From positions 1 to 53,808 of the forward strand of contig JAEWNN010000030.1 of assembly GCA_023457035.1 (NCBI GenBank): a DNA stretch of 53,808 nucleotides. The letters are read 5' to 3'. How positions within the stretch are numbered: position 1 is the stretch's first letter; the number at the start of each line of letters is the position of its first letter. The stretch comes from Verrucomicrobiota bacterium. GTDB lineage: Bacteria; Verrucomicrobiota; Verrucomicrobiia; Opitutales; Opitutaceae. The notes beneath the pieces were generated by a model. The model worked only from the letters and a program-made list of their open reading frames with translations, made no database searches and was not told where the DNA came from. This document shows positions 7,384-16,714 of this stretch, piece after piece. The position numbers were made by a program, and so were the translations under genes.

Positions 7384-9633
7384 TTACGGCGCGGGCGCCG
7401 GCGCGGGGGCCGCCGGGGCCGGGGCGGGCGCGACCTCGGCCGGAGGCGTGCGATCTTCCCAGCAATACTTCCCGCCGTGGCGGTTGTGGTCGATCCGGAC
7501 CCAGATGGCGGCGCCGACCAGCGCGAGGAGGAAGAGCAGGAACAGGAAGCGGCGGCGGGCGCGGGCGGCGGCCTTGTCCTCGAACGGATCCTCGAGCGAG
7601 CGGCGGGCGCCGGGGGGGAGCTTGGCGAGCGCGGTGAACGAGGTGCCCAGCGGGATGTTGATCTTCACGCGGCCGTTGATCGCCCAGCCGTTGGCCTCGA
7701 GCACGGGCCCGAGGGTGCGTTGGCGGAGCTTGAGACAGGCGATGAGCATCGAGGGCAGCGAGATCACTAGGATCAGGGCGACGAGGACCAGCGGATACTG
7801 CCACCAGGCGAGGTCGAGGACCTTCGCGAAGATGGCGGCCATCATCGTGCCGATGGATCCGAGGGCGACGCCGATGCCGGTGATGAGCGCGAGATCGAAC
7901 TTCTTCGGCTCCGCGGGTTTGGCCGGGGCGGACTTGTCGGCGTTGGCCGTGGCGGAGGCGGCGGTGGCGAGCTTGGCGTCGGAGGCGGACTCGGCGGCGG
8001 CGGCCCGTTTGGCGACCTGCTCCTCGACCATGCGCACGAACTTCTTGTACGGGGACCAGAAGGCCTGCCGGATGGAGATCGGGTTGTCGACGATCTTGGT
8101 GATCGTGGCGTCCCAGTCGCGGCCCTTGCGGTCGATGAACATGCCGTTGCGGCCGACCATGAGGAAGTCGGAGTCGCCGTTGGAGAAGACGGCGGCGATC
8201 TTCATCGTCTCGCCCGGGCGCTTGAGGTCGCAGTAGGCGATGTAGCACTTGCTCAGGGCGGCGATGGCGGCGTGGGCGCCGGCATCGGCGATCTGGATGC
8301 AGAGGTCGCAGTGGCGGCTGTCGAGGTAGAGCGTGCCGGCCTGGAAAACGGTGGGGCGGGCGGGATCGTAGAAGTCGGCGAAGTTGACGAAGTTGGCCAG
8401 GAGGCGGGCGAGGTGGCGGTGGTAGCGCACGAGGCGCTCGACCGAGTCGATCGCGGCCATCTCGCCGGCGAGGGCGTTGTCGCGGGCGATGAGCTTGGTG
8501 ATCTCCTCGCGGGCGGAGCCGACCAGCAACTCCCGGATACGCGGGGCGCCGAGCTTCTCGACGGCGCTGGCGGGTTTGCCGGCGGCCCACGCGGCGTGCG
8601 CCTCGAACTTGGCGACGGTCTCGCGCCATTCGGTCTCGGTGAGCGAGGCGCGTGCGGCGCCGTGGATCGGGATGACGACCTGGGTGCGGAAGGCCGCGAT
8701 GGCGGGGGCCCAGGCGGGATTGACCCCCTCGGTCAGCGGCAGCGCCTGGCCGGGGCCGATCTGGGCGAGCGGCAGTGCGGCGATCTCGGCGCCGAGGGTG
8801 GAGAGGTCCTTGGCGGCGGCGACGACGAGTTCGGACTCGGGGCGGTTGAGATGGTTGGCGGCGCGGCGGTCGAACGCTGCGAGGTGGCAGCGGTTGAAGT
8901 AGTCGTCGATCTTCACTCGCACGGCCTGCAGGGCGGCGTAGGCGGCGGCGGTGCGGTCACCCAGAAACTGGATGCCGGTGGGGGTGGCGGCGGACTGGTC
9001 GGCCTTGGCCGTCCAGTCGGCGCAGGCCTGGAGGTCGGCGAAGAATCTCGTCACCAGTTCGGTGTCGACGCCCGGCAGGCCGCTGCGGTCGGGCTTGGAG
9101 CCGACGGTGGCGATGATGTCGAGGATGGCCTGTTTGGTCGCGGCGTCGGCGGCGGCCTCGGCGGGCACGATACCGTCGCCGTTGAAGCGGGTTTGGGCGA
9201 AGATCTTGGCGGTGTCGGCGATCTGGGCGACGGAGATGCTGGTGGCGTCGGTCTTGCCGAGGGCGGAGAGGATCTCCTTGGCGGCGGCGAGCACGGCCTT
9301 GCCGTCGGGGTTTCCGGTGTCGATCTCGGCGAGGGCGAGGGCGTCCTCGCCGCGGGCGAGGCTGTCGCCGGTGTTCAAGCGGGCGAGGGCCCAGTCGACG
9401 GCGGCGAGGATCTCGGGCACACGGATGCGGCCGTCCTTGTCGGTGTCGATCAGGTCGAGGGTGCGTTGGTCGAACTCGAGGCCCTTGGTGGGGCAGGCGA
9501 GGGCGATCCAGAGTTTGGGGTCGAGATCGGCGAGGTGGGCAAGGTCGGCCCCGGTCTCGAGTTTGACTTGGTCGAGTCCCCCGGCGCGGAAGAACTGCCA
9601 GGTGTAGGGTGAAGCGGAGTTGGAGGAGTTCAT
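7384..9633 (-). CDS. Large EF-hand membrane protein of unknown function
   Basis: The 749-residue protein has no signal peptide. A canonical 12-residue EF-hand loop (DTDKDGRIRVPE) lies at residues 63-74, with calcium ligands at positions 1, 3, 5 and 12. A second, incomplete loop (FNGDGIVPAEA) follows about 100 residues later. The long middle part is soluble and contains a conserved-looking block around GTLYLDSRHCDLCIQIAD and MVGRNGMFIDRKGRDWDAT. The C-terminus has two close hydrophobic segments (GVALGSIGTMMAAIFAKVL and LVLVALILVISLPSMLI), a third near residues 695-711 (FLFLLFLLALVGAAIWV), and an Ala/Pro tail. Large proteins of this layout occur as hypotheticals in several phyla as far as I remember; no role is known. 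It may sense calcium at the inner membrane. The ATG at 9633 follows GGAG-type sequence and removes a low-complexity extension. Confidence 0.7.
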   Translation of the reverse strand: MNSSNSASPYTWQFFRAGGLDQVKLETGADLAHLADLDPKLWIALACPTKGLEFDQRTLDLIDTDKDGRIRVPEILAAVDWALARLNTGDSLARGEDALALAEIDTGNPDGKAVLAAAKEILSALGKTDATSISVAQIADTAKIFAQTRFNGDGIVPAEAAADAATKQAILDIIATVGSKPDRSGLPGVDTELVTRFFADLQACADWTAKADQSAATPTGIQFLGDRTAAAYAALQAVRVKIDDYFNRCHLAAFDRRAANHLNRPESELVVAAAKDLSTLGAEIAALPLAQIGPGQALPLTEGVNPAWAPAIAAFRTQVVIPIHGAARASLTETEWRETVAKFEAHAAWAAGKPASAVEKLGAPRIRELLVGSAREEITKLIARDNALAGEMAAIDSVERLVRYHRHLARLLANFVNFADFYDPARPTVFQAGTLYLDSRHCDLCIQIADAGAHAAIAALSKCYIAYCDLKRPGETMKIAAVFSNGDSDFLMVGRNGMFIDRKGRDWDATITKIVDNPISIRQAFWSPYKKFVRMVEEQVAKRAAAAESASDAKLATAASATANADKSAPAKPAEPKKFDLALITGIGVALGSIGTMMAAIFAKVLDLAWWQYPLVLVALILVISLPSMLIACLKLRQRTLGPVLEANGWAINGRVKINIPLGTSFTALAKLPPGARRSLEDPFEDKAAARARRRFLFLLFLLALVGAAIWVRIDHNRHGGKYCWEDRTPPAEVAPAPAPAAPAPAPAP

Positions 9634-9985
9634 GTTTTGGGTCGAGGGTGCCAAGCGGGTTTTGCCCGGGAGGCGGTGGGCTGTCGAGTGGCGTATGCGT
9701 GCCACTACGCGTGGGCGCGCTGCGGAGAGCGGTCAGTGTGTCGCTGCGACGGCAATCTGCAATCCGGGGACGAAGTCGGGGTGGGTGGGGGAGGCCGGCG
9801 GCGGCCGCCGGCTGGGCCCAGTTGCCTCGCCTTCCCCGGTTGCGGGCTTTTCTGGGAAGGGCACCCGTTGACTGGACCGGCGGCGGTGGCGCGGCGGGGA
9901 GGCGTGACTGGAGAAAAAAGGTTGCGGCCTGAAAATAAGGGACCTAACCATCCGCCCAGCTCCACATTTCTTCTTCGCCCAGATC
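9634..9985. other. Divergent promoter region between EF-hand gene and marR operon
   Basis: This 352-bp gap separates two divergent transcription units. It is GC-rich on the left and turns A/T-richer at 9912-9985 (GAAAAAAGG, CTGAAAATAAGGGACCTAAC). The right part probably holds the promoter and the MarR operator of the efflux operon. I could not fix -35/-10 boxes or a clear palindrome with confidence. No gene was seen. Confidence 0.4.
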
Positions 9986-10561
9986 ATGTTTCTTCTCCGT
10001 GATACACCCAGTCAGGACTGCCTCGATCGGCTCGTGGCCCGCTATCCGCAGATCGAGCCGGATGCGGTGCTGGCGATCATGTGTTTCATGCGCACGGGCG
10101 CCGATGTTTCCGAGTGTTTCGAGCGTTTCCTGACCAAACACGGGCTGTCGCACGGTCGGTTTGCGATCCTGATGTACCTCAACCGCGAACCGGACGTGGC
10201 GGTCAACCAGACGCATCTGGCGGAGGCGTACGGGGTGACGAAGGCCACGGTGACCGGGCTGATCGACGGTTTGGAGCGCGAGGGCATGGTCGAACGGCTG
10301 GCGGATCCGGCGGATCGGCGCGCTTCGCTGGTGCGGCTCACGACTGGCAGCCGGAAGTTTCTCGACGAGTTTCTGCCGGCTCATTTTCGCGGCATCTCCG
10401 AACTGATGGCCGGGCTCGATGCCCGCGACCGGACCGACCTCACCCGTTTGGCGGGCAAGATCCGGGACGGAATCGCACGGTTGACCAGCAACGGCGCCGG
10501 CGGGTGCGACTGCCTTTCCCCCTCATCCACGCCCAGCGACCGTTCATCACGCCCCGCTTGA
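9986..10561 (+). CDS. MarR-family transcriptional regulator
   Basis: The 191-residue protein has the MarR winged-helix layout. N-terminal helices are followed by GRFAILMYLNREPDVAVNQ, a recognition-helix region (LAEAYGVTKATVTGLIDGLE) and the wing (REGMVERLADPADRRASLVR). It should bind DNA as a dimer and lose affinity on binding a small ligand. It is 60 bp upstream of the membrane-fusion gene on the same strand, so it is most likely a repressor of the efflux operon and of itself. The C-terminal tail (about 25 residues, with GCDCLS) is low-complexity and not part of the fold. The ligand is unknown. Confidence 0.88.
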   Translation: MFLLRDTPSQDCLDRLVARYPQIEPDAVLAIMCFMRTGADVSECFERFLTKHGLSHGRFAILMYLNREPDVAVNQTHLAEAYGVTKATVTGLIDGLEREGMVERLADPADRRASLVRLTTGSRKFLDEFLPAHFRGISELMAGLDARDRTDLTRLAGKIRDGIARLTSNGAGGCDCLSPSSTPSDRSSRPA

Positions 10562-10621
10562 ACTACCGGCGTTTCTGGCCGTTTTCCCCTACTCTCCGCC
10601 CGTCTTCCAATCACTTTCCCT

Positions 10622-11752
10622 ATGCACAAACGCATTCTCATCGGACTTCTCGTCTTCCTTGGCCTGGGTGCCACGATCCTTGGTCTGGTCGGCGCCAAAG
10701 CCCAGCAACTCGGTGCCATGGAAGCCGCCGACAAAGAGCGGCCGACCGAGCCTGTGACCACCGCCAAGGCGCAGCTCCAGACCTGGAATCCCACACTCTA
10801 CTCGGTGGGCACGCTCACCGCCGAGAATGGCGTGACGCTCTCCGCCGAGGTGCCCGGCACCGTGACGCGCATCGAGTTTGAGTCGGGCGCGCAGGTGGAG
10901 CAGGGCACCCTGCTCGCGCAGCTCGATGTCTCCGTCGAGCAGGCGCAGTTGCGCTCCGCCGAGGCCAGCGCCGAGCTCGCCCGCCTCAACGCGGAGCGCA
11001 TCCGCGAACTGCGCAGCCGCGACACCCTCGCGCAGGCCGAGCTCGACGCCGCGGAGGCCCAGCTCAAGCAGGCGGTCGCCAACGCCGAGGCGATCCGCGC
11101 CGCCATCGACAAGAAGACTTTCCGCGCGCCCTTCTCGGGCACGCTCGGCATCCGCAAGGTCAATGTGGGCCAGTACGTCAACTCCGGCCAGGCCATCGTC
11201 GAGCTCCAGACCCTCGCCCCCATCCACGTCGATTTCGCCCTCCCGCAGCAGCGGGTCGTGGACCTGGCGGTCGGGCAGCCCGTCGAGGTGACGACCGACG
11301 GCGTCTCCGGGACGAAGTTCCTCGGCAAGATCACCGCGCTCGAGGCGCTGGTCGACTCGGCCACCCGCAACGTGCGGGTGCGCGCCACCCTCGCCAACGA
11401 GGGCGCCAAGCTGCGGCCCGGCATGTTCGCCAACGTCGAGGTGCTCCTGCCGGCCGGCGAGCCCGTCGTCGTCGTGCCCGCCAGTGCGATCCTGTATGCT
11501 CCCTATGGCGACTCGGTCTTCGTCATCGAGCGCCGCAAGAACGCCGAGGGCGCGGAGGAGACGGTGGTGCGCCAGCAGACCGTGCGCCTCGGGCTGACCC
11601 GCGGCGATTTCGTCGCGGTGACCTCCGGCGTGCAGGCCGGGGACGAGGTCGTGAGCACCGGCGCCTTCAAGCTGCGCAATGGCGGCACGGTGCGCATCAA
11701 CAACTCGGTGGCCCCCGCCGCCGAGCTCGCCCCGAAACCGGCCAACAGCTGA
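10622..11752 (+). CDS. RND efflux periplasmic adaptor (membrane fusion protein)
   Basis: The 376-residue protein starts with a membrane anchor (MHKRILIGLLVFLGLGATIL). Next come a barrel-sandwich half (GTVTRIEFESGAQVEQGTLL), an alpha-helical hairpin of about 70 residues rich in Ala/Glu/Gln, and the returning half (FRAPFSGTLGIRKVNVGQYV). A beta-barrel domain and a membrane-proximal domain end the protein. This is the AcrA/MexA/HlyD architecture linking the inner-membrane pump to the outer-membrane channel. It is the second gene of marR-MFP-RND-TolC and lies 67 bp before the pump gene. Confidence 0.92.
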   Translation: MHKRILIGLLVFLGLGATILGLVGAKAQQLGAMEAADKERPTEPVTTAKAQLQTWNPTLYSVGTLTAENGVTLSAEVPGTVTRIEFESGAQVEQGTLLAQLDVSVEQAQLRSAEASAELARLNAERIRELRSRDTLAQAELDAAEAQLKQAVANAEAIRAAIDKKTFRAPFSGTLGIRKVNVGQYVNSGQAIVELQTLAPIHVDFALPQQRVVDLAVGQPVEVTTDGVSGTKFLGKITALEALVDSATRNVRVRATLANEGAKLRPGMFANVEVLLPAGEPVVVVPASAILYAPYGDSVFVIERRKNAEGAEETVVRQQTVRLGLTRGDFVAVTSGVQAGDEVVSTGAFKLRNGGTVRINNSVAPAAELAPKPANS

Positions 11753-11819
11753 GCCCGGCTCCCGCGACCTCCCCCGCCGCGAGCGCGCCGTCCCGTCCGC
11801 GCGCCCGGCCCCGATACCT

Positions 11820-14800
11820 ATGAATCTCACCGACCTCTTCATCCGCCGGCCCGTGTTGGCGTTCGTCGTCAACCTCGTGATCATCGTCGCCGGTCTGCAG
11901 GCCTATCGCACGCTCACCGTGCGCCAGTACCCGACCAGCGAGATCGCCAACATCACGGTGTCGACCGCCTACGTTGGCGCCAACGCCGACCTCGTCCGCG
12001 GCTTCATCACCACCCCGCTCGAGCGCGTCATCGCCGCCGCCGACGGCATCGACTACCTGGAATCCTCCAGCTCGCAGGGCTTCTCGACGATCACCGCGCA
12101 CCTCAAGATCAACTACGACTCGAACAAGGCGCTCTCCGAGATCAACTCGAAGGTCAGCCAGGTCCGCAGCGACCTGCCGCCCGAGGCCGAGGTGCCGATC
12201 ATCAACATCGAGACGTCGGACTCCCAGTTCGCCGCGATGTACCTGAGCTTCAGCTCGACGACGCTGCAGCCCAACGAGATCACCGACTACGTCAACCGCA
12301 TCGTCCAGCCCCGCCTGGCCTCGCTGGGCGGCGTGCAGCGCGCCGACATCCTCGGCGGCCGGGTGTTCGCCATGCGCGTGTGGCTCAAGCCCGAGAAGAT
12401 GGCGGCGCTCAATGTCACCGCCACGCAGGTGCGCCAAGCGCTGGCCGCCGGCAACTATCTTTCCGCCCTCGGCAGCACGAAGGGCTCCTATATCCAGGTC
12501 CGCCTCACGGCCAACACCGACCTGCGCTCCGTCGGCGAGTTCAAGCGCCTGCCCATCCGCGAGGAGGGCGGGGCCATCGTCCGCCTCGAGGACATCGCCG
12601 ACGTGGTGCTCGGCGCCGAGGACTACGAGACGGAGGTGCGCTTCAACGGCGAGACCGCCGTGTTCATGGGCGTCTGGGTGCTGCCGAATGCGAACACCCT
12701 CGACGTGATCGCCGGCGTGCGCGAGGTCATGCCCGACATCCGCCGCAACCTGCCCAGCGCGCTCAACGCCAACGTCGCCTACGACTCGACCGACTACATC
12801 AACGACGCCATCGACGAGGTCTACAGCACGCTGCTCGACACGCTGCTCATCGTCGTCGCCGTCATCTACCTGTTCCTCGGCTCGTTCCGTTCGGTGCTCA
12901 TCCCCGTGATCGCCATCCCGGTGTCGTTGATCGGCGCGATCTTCCTCATGCAGGTCTTCGGCTTCACGATCAACCTGCTCACGCTGCTCGCCGTCGTGCT
13001 CTCGGTCGGTCTCGTGGTCGACGACGCCATCGTCGTCGTCGAGAACGTCGAGCGCCATCTGCGCGACGGCATGAAACGGTTCGACGCCGCCATCCAGGGC
13101 GCGCGCGAGCTCGTCGGCCCCGTCATTGCGATGACGATCACGCTGGCGGCGGTGTATGCGCCGATCGGTCTCCAGGGAGGCCTCACGGGCTCGCTCTTCC
13201 GCGAATTCGCCTTCACGCTCGCCGGCGCGGTGCTCATCTCAGGCGTCGTCGCGCTCACGCTCTCGCCGGTGATGTGCGCCAACCTGCTCTCCCACCAGGT
13301 CGAGAGCGGCCGTTTCACCAGCATGATCGAGCGGCACTTCAACGCCTTCCGCCGGTTCTACGGCCGGGCGCTCGACGCCGTGCTCAAGGAGCGCTGGGCC
13401 GTGTATATCGTCTGGGCCGTGCTCACGTTGTGCATCCCCGGCCTGTTCATGTTCTCGGCTCGCGAGCTGGCGCCGGCGGAGGACGAGGGCTTCCTCATGA
13501 CGATGGCCGACGCCTCGGCCAACGCCACGCTCGATCAGACCTCGCTCTTCAGCAACATGGCCTTCAACGAGGCCGTGCGCACGCTGCCCGAGTACGACTA
13601 CTCGTTCCAGATCACCTACGGCACGGGCGGCTTCGCCGGCTTGGTCGTCAAACCGTGGAGCCAGCGCGACCGCAAGATCGGGGAGATCCTCACCGACTTG
13701 CAGGGCAAACTCGCCTCGATCCCCGGCCTGCGGTTCAACGCCCTGCAGCCGCCCGCCCTCCAGGGCGGCGGCATCTTCCCGGCCGAGATCGTCATCGCCT
13801 CGACCGCCAGCGAGCAGGAGTTGCTCGGCTTCGCCCAGCAGCTCGCCGACGAGACCTTCGCCGAGGGCCTCTGGGCCATCCCGCCGATCATCGACCTCAA
13901 CATCGACCAGCCGCAGACGCAGCTGCTCATCGACCGCGACAAGGTCGCCTCGCTCGGACTTAACCTCCAGCAGGTCGGCGCCGACATCGGCTCCATGCTC
14001 GGCGGCGGCTACGTGAACCGCTTCAGCATCTCCGGCCGCAGCTACAAGGTCATCCCGCAGATCGAGCGCACCGGTCGCCTCAACGCCGACCAGCTGCAGG
14101 ACATCTACATCACCGGCACGGGCGGCCAGCTCATCCCGGTGAGCACCATCGCCACGCTCAAGAACACCGTCGAGCCGCGGCAGCTCAACCGCTTCAACCA
14201 GATGAACTCGGTCACGCTCAGCTCCTTCCCGCAGCAGGATCTGGGCGGCGTGCTGGAGAAGTTCGAGAAGCGCGCCCGGGAGATCCTGCCCAAGGGCTAC
14301 GTGGTCGATTTCAAGGGCCAGTCCCGCCAGCTCAAGGTCGAGGGCAACAAGTTCCTGCCGGCGATGGGCCTGGCGGTCATCCTGATCTTCCTGGTGCTCG
14401 CGGCGCAGTTCAACAGCTTCCGCGACCCCTTCGTCATCCTCCTCGGCTCGGTGCCGCTGGCCATGTTCGGCGCGCTGCTCTTCACCTTCATGAAGATGCT
14501 CAACCCGAACATGCCGTGGTGGACGGACGGGTGGACGACTTCGCTCAACATCTACTCGCAGATCGGCCTCATCACGCTCGTCGGCCTCATCGCCAAGAAC
14601 GGCATCCTCATCGTCGAGTTCGCCAACAAGCAGCAGGAGGCCGGGCTGTCCAAGCTCGAGGCCGTCAAGGCCGGCGCCAGTCTGCGTCTCCGCGCTGTCA
14701 TGATGACCTCGGCGGCGACCATCTTCGGCCACCTGCCGCTGTGTTTCGTGTCCGGCCCGGGCGCCGCGGCCCGCAACAGCATCGGCCTGGTGCTGTGCAC

Positions 14801-14945
14801 CGGCCTGACGATCGGCACCTTCTTCACGCTGTTCGTCGTGCCCTGCCTGTACATGCTGCTCGCCAAGGACCACAAGGCCCAGCAGGCCAAGGTCGCCGGC
14901 CAGTTCGCCCAGGCCGGGGCCCCCTCGCCGGTCCCCGCCAAGTAA
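11820..14945 (+). CDS. RND multidrug efflux transporter (HAE1/AcrB type)
   Basis: The 1041-residue length is that of AcrB-type pumps. It opens MNLTDLFIRRPVLAFVVNLV, then shows two halves each with a periplasmic loop and a six-helix block. The proton-relay Asp pair is D401-D402 in GLVVDDAIVVVENVERHL. The second-half motif GLIAKNGILIVEFANKQQ carries the Lys that corresponds to AcrB Lys940. The protein uses the proton gradient to export hydrophobic or amphipathic compounds from the inner membrane and periplasm. ATG 11820 was chosen over an upstream in-frame start, because it gives the exact family N-terminus. The preceding MFP and following TolC genes complete the tripartite system. Substrate is unknown. 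Confidence 0.95.
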   Translation: MNLTDLFIRRPVLAFVVNLVIIVAGLQAYRTLTVRQYPTSEIANITVSTAYVGANADLVRGFITTPLERVIAAADGIDYLESSSSQGFSTITAHLKINYDSNKALSEINSKVSQVRSDLPPEAEVPIINIETSDSQFAAMYLSFSSTTLQPNEITDYVNRIVQPRLASLGGVQRADILGGRVFAMRVWLKPEKMAALNVTATQVRQALAAGNYLSALGSTKGSYIQVRLTANTDLRSVGEFKRLPIREEGGAIVRLEDIADVVLGAEDYETEVRFNGETAVFMGVWVLPNANTLDVIAGVREVMPDIRRNLPSALNANVAYDSTDYINDAIDEVYSTLLDTLLIVVAVIYLFLGSFRSVLIPVIAIPVSLIGAIFLMQVFGFTINLLTLLAVVLSVGLVVDDAIVVVENVERHLRDGMKRFDAAIQGARELVGPVIAMTITLAAVYAPIGLQGGLTGSLFREFAFTLAGAVLISGVVALTLSPVMCANLLSHQVESGRFTSMIERHFNAFRRFYGRALDAVLKERWAVYIVWAVLTLCIPGLFMFSARELAPAEDEGFLMTMADASANATLDQTSLFSNMAFNEAVRTLPEYDYSFQITYGTGGFAGLVVKPWSQRDRKIGEILTDLQGKLASIPGLRFNALQPPALQGGGIFPAEIVIASTASEQELLGFAQQLADETFAEGLWAIPPIIDLNIDQPQTQLLIDRDKVASLGLNLQQVGADIGSMLGGGYVNRFSISGRSYKVIPQIERTGRLNADQLQDIYITGTGGQLIPVSTIATLKNTVEPRQLNRFNQMNSVTLSSFPQQDLGGVLEKFEKRAREILPKGYVVDFKGQSRQLKVEGNKFLPAMGLAVILIFLVLAAQFNSFRDPFVILLGSVPLAMFGALLFTFMKMLNPNMPWWTDGWTTSLNIYSQIGLITLVGLIAKNGILIVEFANKQQEAGLSKLEAVKAGASLRLRAVMMTSAATIFGHLPLCFVSGPGAAARNSIGLVLCTGLTIGTFFTLFVVPCLYMLLAKDHKAQQAKVAGQFAQAGAPSPVPAK

Positions 14946-14964
14946 CGCCACCGCCTTCCCGGAA

Positions 14965-16287
14965 ATGAATACCATCCCCTCGCTCCTCCTGTTCGCCGCC
15001 GCGGTCGCCACCGCCTTCGCCGCGCCCGATGCCGCCCAGCCCGTGCCCGAGCGTATCGATCTGCCCGGTGCGCTGGGTTACGCGCTGGAGAACAACTTCA
15101 GCATCCGGCAGGCGCGCGAGCGCCTCAACCAGACCGAGGGTGCGCTGCTCTCCGCCCGCGCCGGCTACCTGCCCTCGGCCAGCGCCGACGCCTCCTACCA
15201 GCGCACCGCCGACCAGATCACCTCGCCCGGCTTCGACAACGAGAACTGGAGCGGCACCGCCAGCGTCAACCAGACCGTCTTCGCCGGCGGGGCGGTGATG
15301 GCCGGCGTGCGCGCCGCCCGGGCCGCGCGCGATGCTGCGCAGTACGAGCTCCAGGCGGTCACCAACACGGTGCTCACCGGCGTGCGCGTCGGCTTCTACA
15401 ACGTGCTGCGCGCGCAGGAGACGATCAAGGTGCGCGAGCAGGCGCTCGCCCTGCTCGAGGAGGAACTCAAGAACGCCCGCAACCGCTACGACGCCGGCGC
15501 CGGCGCGCAGTTCGATGTGCTCCGCGCCGAGGTCGCGCTGGCCAACGGCCGCCCGCCGCTGATCACCGCGCGCAACGATCTCAAGATCGGCATCGAGGAG
15601 CTGCGCCAGCTCCTCGGCTTCACCAACGGGGTCGGCGCGGATCTCCAGAAAGTCCCCACCTTCCTCGGCGAACTCGCCTTCGGCAACGAGCAGTTCACCC
15701 TCGAGCAGGCGCTCGACTCCGCCCGCCGCCACCGCGCCGAGCTGCAGGCCCTCGCCAAGGGCGTCTCCATCGCCGACGCCGGCGTGACGGTCGCCCGCGC
15801 CGGTTACCTCCCGAAGGTCGGGGTGGGGGCCGGCTGGCAGATCGTCGGCACGCGCTCCACGCCGCACTTCGGCGAGAGCAGCCGCGACGGCTGGTTCCTC
15901 GGCGCACAGTCGTCGTGGGCGATCTTCGACGGCCGCGCCACCGCGGGCCGGGTCCGCAGCGCGAAGTCGCAAGCCGCGCAGGCCCGCCTCTCGCTGCAGG
16001 AGCAGCAGCTAGCGATCGACGTCGAGGTCCGCCGTGCCTTCGCCTCCTGGCAGCAGGCCGTGGAACTCGTGGCCGCCTCCGGCAAGGTCGTCGAGCAGGC
16101 CGCGGAGGCGTTGCGCCTCTCCCGCGCCCGCTTCGACGTGGGCGCCGCCACCCAGCTCGACGTGCTCCAGGCGCAGGTCGCGCTCACCGAGGCCGGCAAC
16201 AACAAGGTGCAGGCCCTTTTCGCCTACAACAGCGCCGTGGCCCAGCTGCGCAACGCGATGGGCGAGCCCGGGGCGGTGCAGCCCTGA
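14965..16287 (+). CDS. TolC-family outer-membrane efflux protein
   Basis: The 440-residue protein has a signal peptide (MNTIPSLLLFAAAVATAFAA) and the two OEP repeats. The first runs from IDLPGALGYALENNFSIRQA to the Cys-free middle. The second includes VGVGAGWQIVGTRS and ends with the typical long helix (LRLSRARFDVGAATQLDVLQ). OEP trimers form the outer-membrane channel of RND pumps. It begins 19 bp after the transporter gene, and its own end is marked by a strong terminator, so it is the last gene of the efflux operon. Confidence 0.93.
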   Translation: MNTIPSLLLFAAAVATAFAAPDAAQPVPERIDLPGALGYALENNFSIRQARERLNQTEGALLSARAGYLPSASADASYQRTADQITSPGFDNENWSGTASVNQTVFAGGAVMAGVRAARAARDAAQYELQAVTNTVLTGVRVGFYNVLRAQETIKVREQALALLEEELKNARNRYDAGAGAQFDVLRAEVALANGRPPLITARNDLKIGIEELRQLLGFTNGVGADLQKVPTFLGELAFGNEQFTLEQALDSARRHRAELQALAKGVSIADAGVTVARAGYLPKVGVGAGWQIVGTRSTPHFGESSRDGWFLGAQSSWAIFDGRATAGRVRSAKSQAAQARLSLQEQQLAIDVEVRRAFASWQQAVELVAASGKVVEQAAEALRLSRARFDVGAATQLDVLQAQVALTEAGNNKVQALFAYNSAVAQLRNAMGEPGAVQP

Positions 16288-16315
16288 GCCCGTAGCTCGG
16301 TCCCACCGACCTCCA

Positions 16316-16343
16316 GCCCCGCCGCTCCCGGCGGGGCTTTTCT
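16316..16343 (+). terminator. Rho-independent terminator of the efflux operon
   Basis: A perfect 9-bp stem (GCCCCGCCG at 16316-16324, pairing with CGGCGGGGC at 16329-16337), loop CTCC, is followed by TTTTCT. It lies 28 bp after the TolC-family stop. Confidence 0.92.
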
Positions 16344-16714
16344 GCGACCGGAGGGCGCGGAGGACACGGAGGCGGGAGCGAGAACGAGATCTCGGGAATC
16401 TTCCGGTTCACTGTGTCCTGTGGTTGAATTCCGGAAGCCATTTGCCTGAGGGGGAACTCGACTCATCGGAAGGGGCCACGGATTTCGCGGATGCATGAAG
16501 CCGCTGGACACGGCGGGCACTGCGCCGGGGCGGTGCAGGGGGGGGCGAGCGGCGGTTTCTTCCCACACGGGCAGGCGCTCCGCGGTGGGATACGGGCGAA
16601 AGCGTGCGCCGGTCGGTTCGCTTCTCGCGTTTTGCGCCAACCTTCCTACGTTCCGTGCCCTCGGGTCGCTCCGATCCCCCCCGGCGGACAACTCGAACTC
16701 CAAACCCTGACGCG
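16344..16714. other. Gap with a GGACACGGAGG/TGTGTCC-type element
   Basis: No gene is evident. From about 16350 to 16432 the text GGAGGACACGGAGGCGGGAG is followed some 40 bp later by CACTGTGTCCTGTGG, a loose inverted pair (GGACAC versus GTGTCC). The same words recur at 35690-35890, suggesting a diverged repeat family. The remainder should hold the hybrid-kinase promoter, which I could not locate. Confidence 0.35.
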
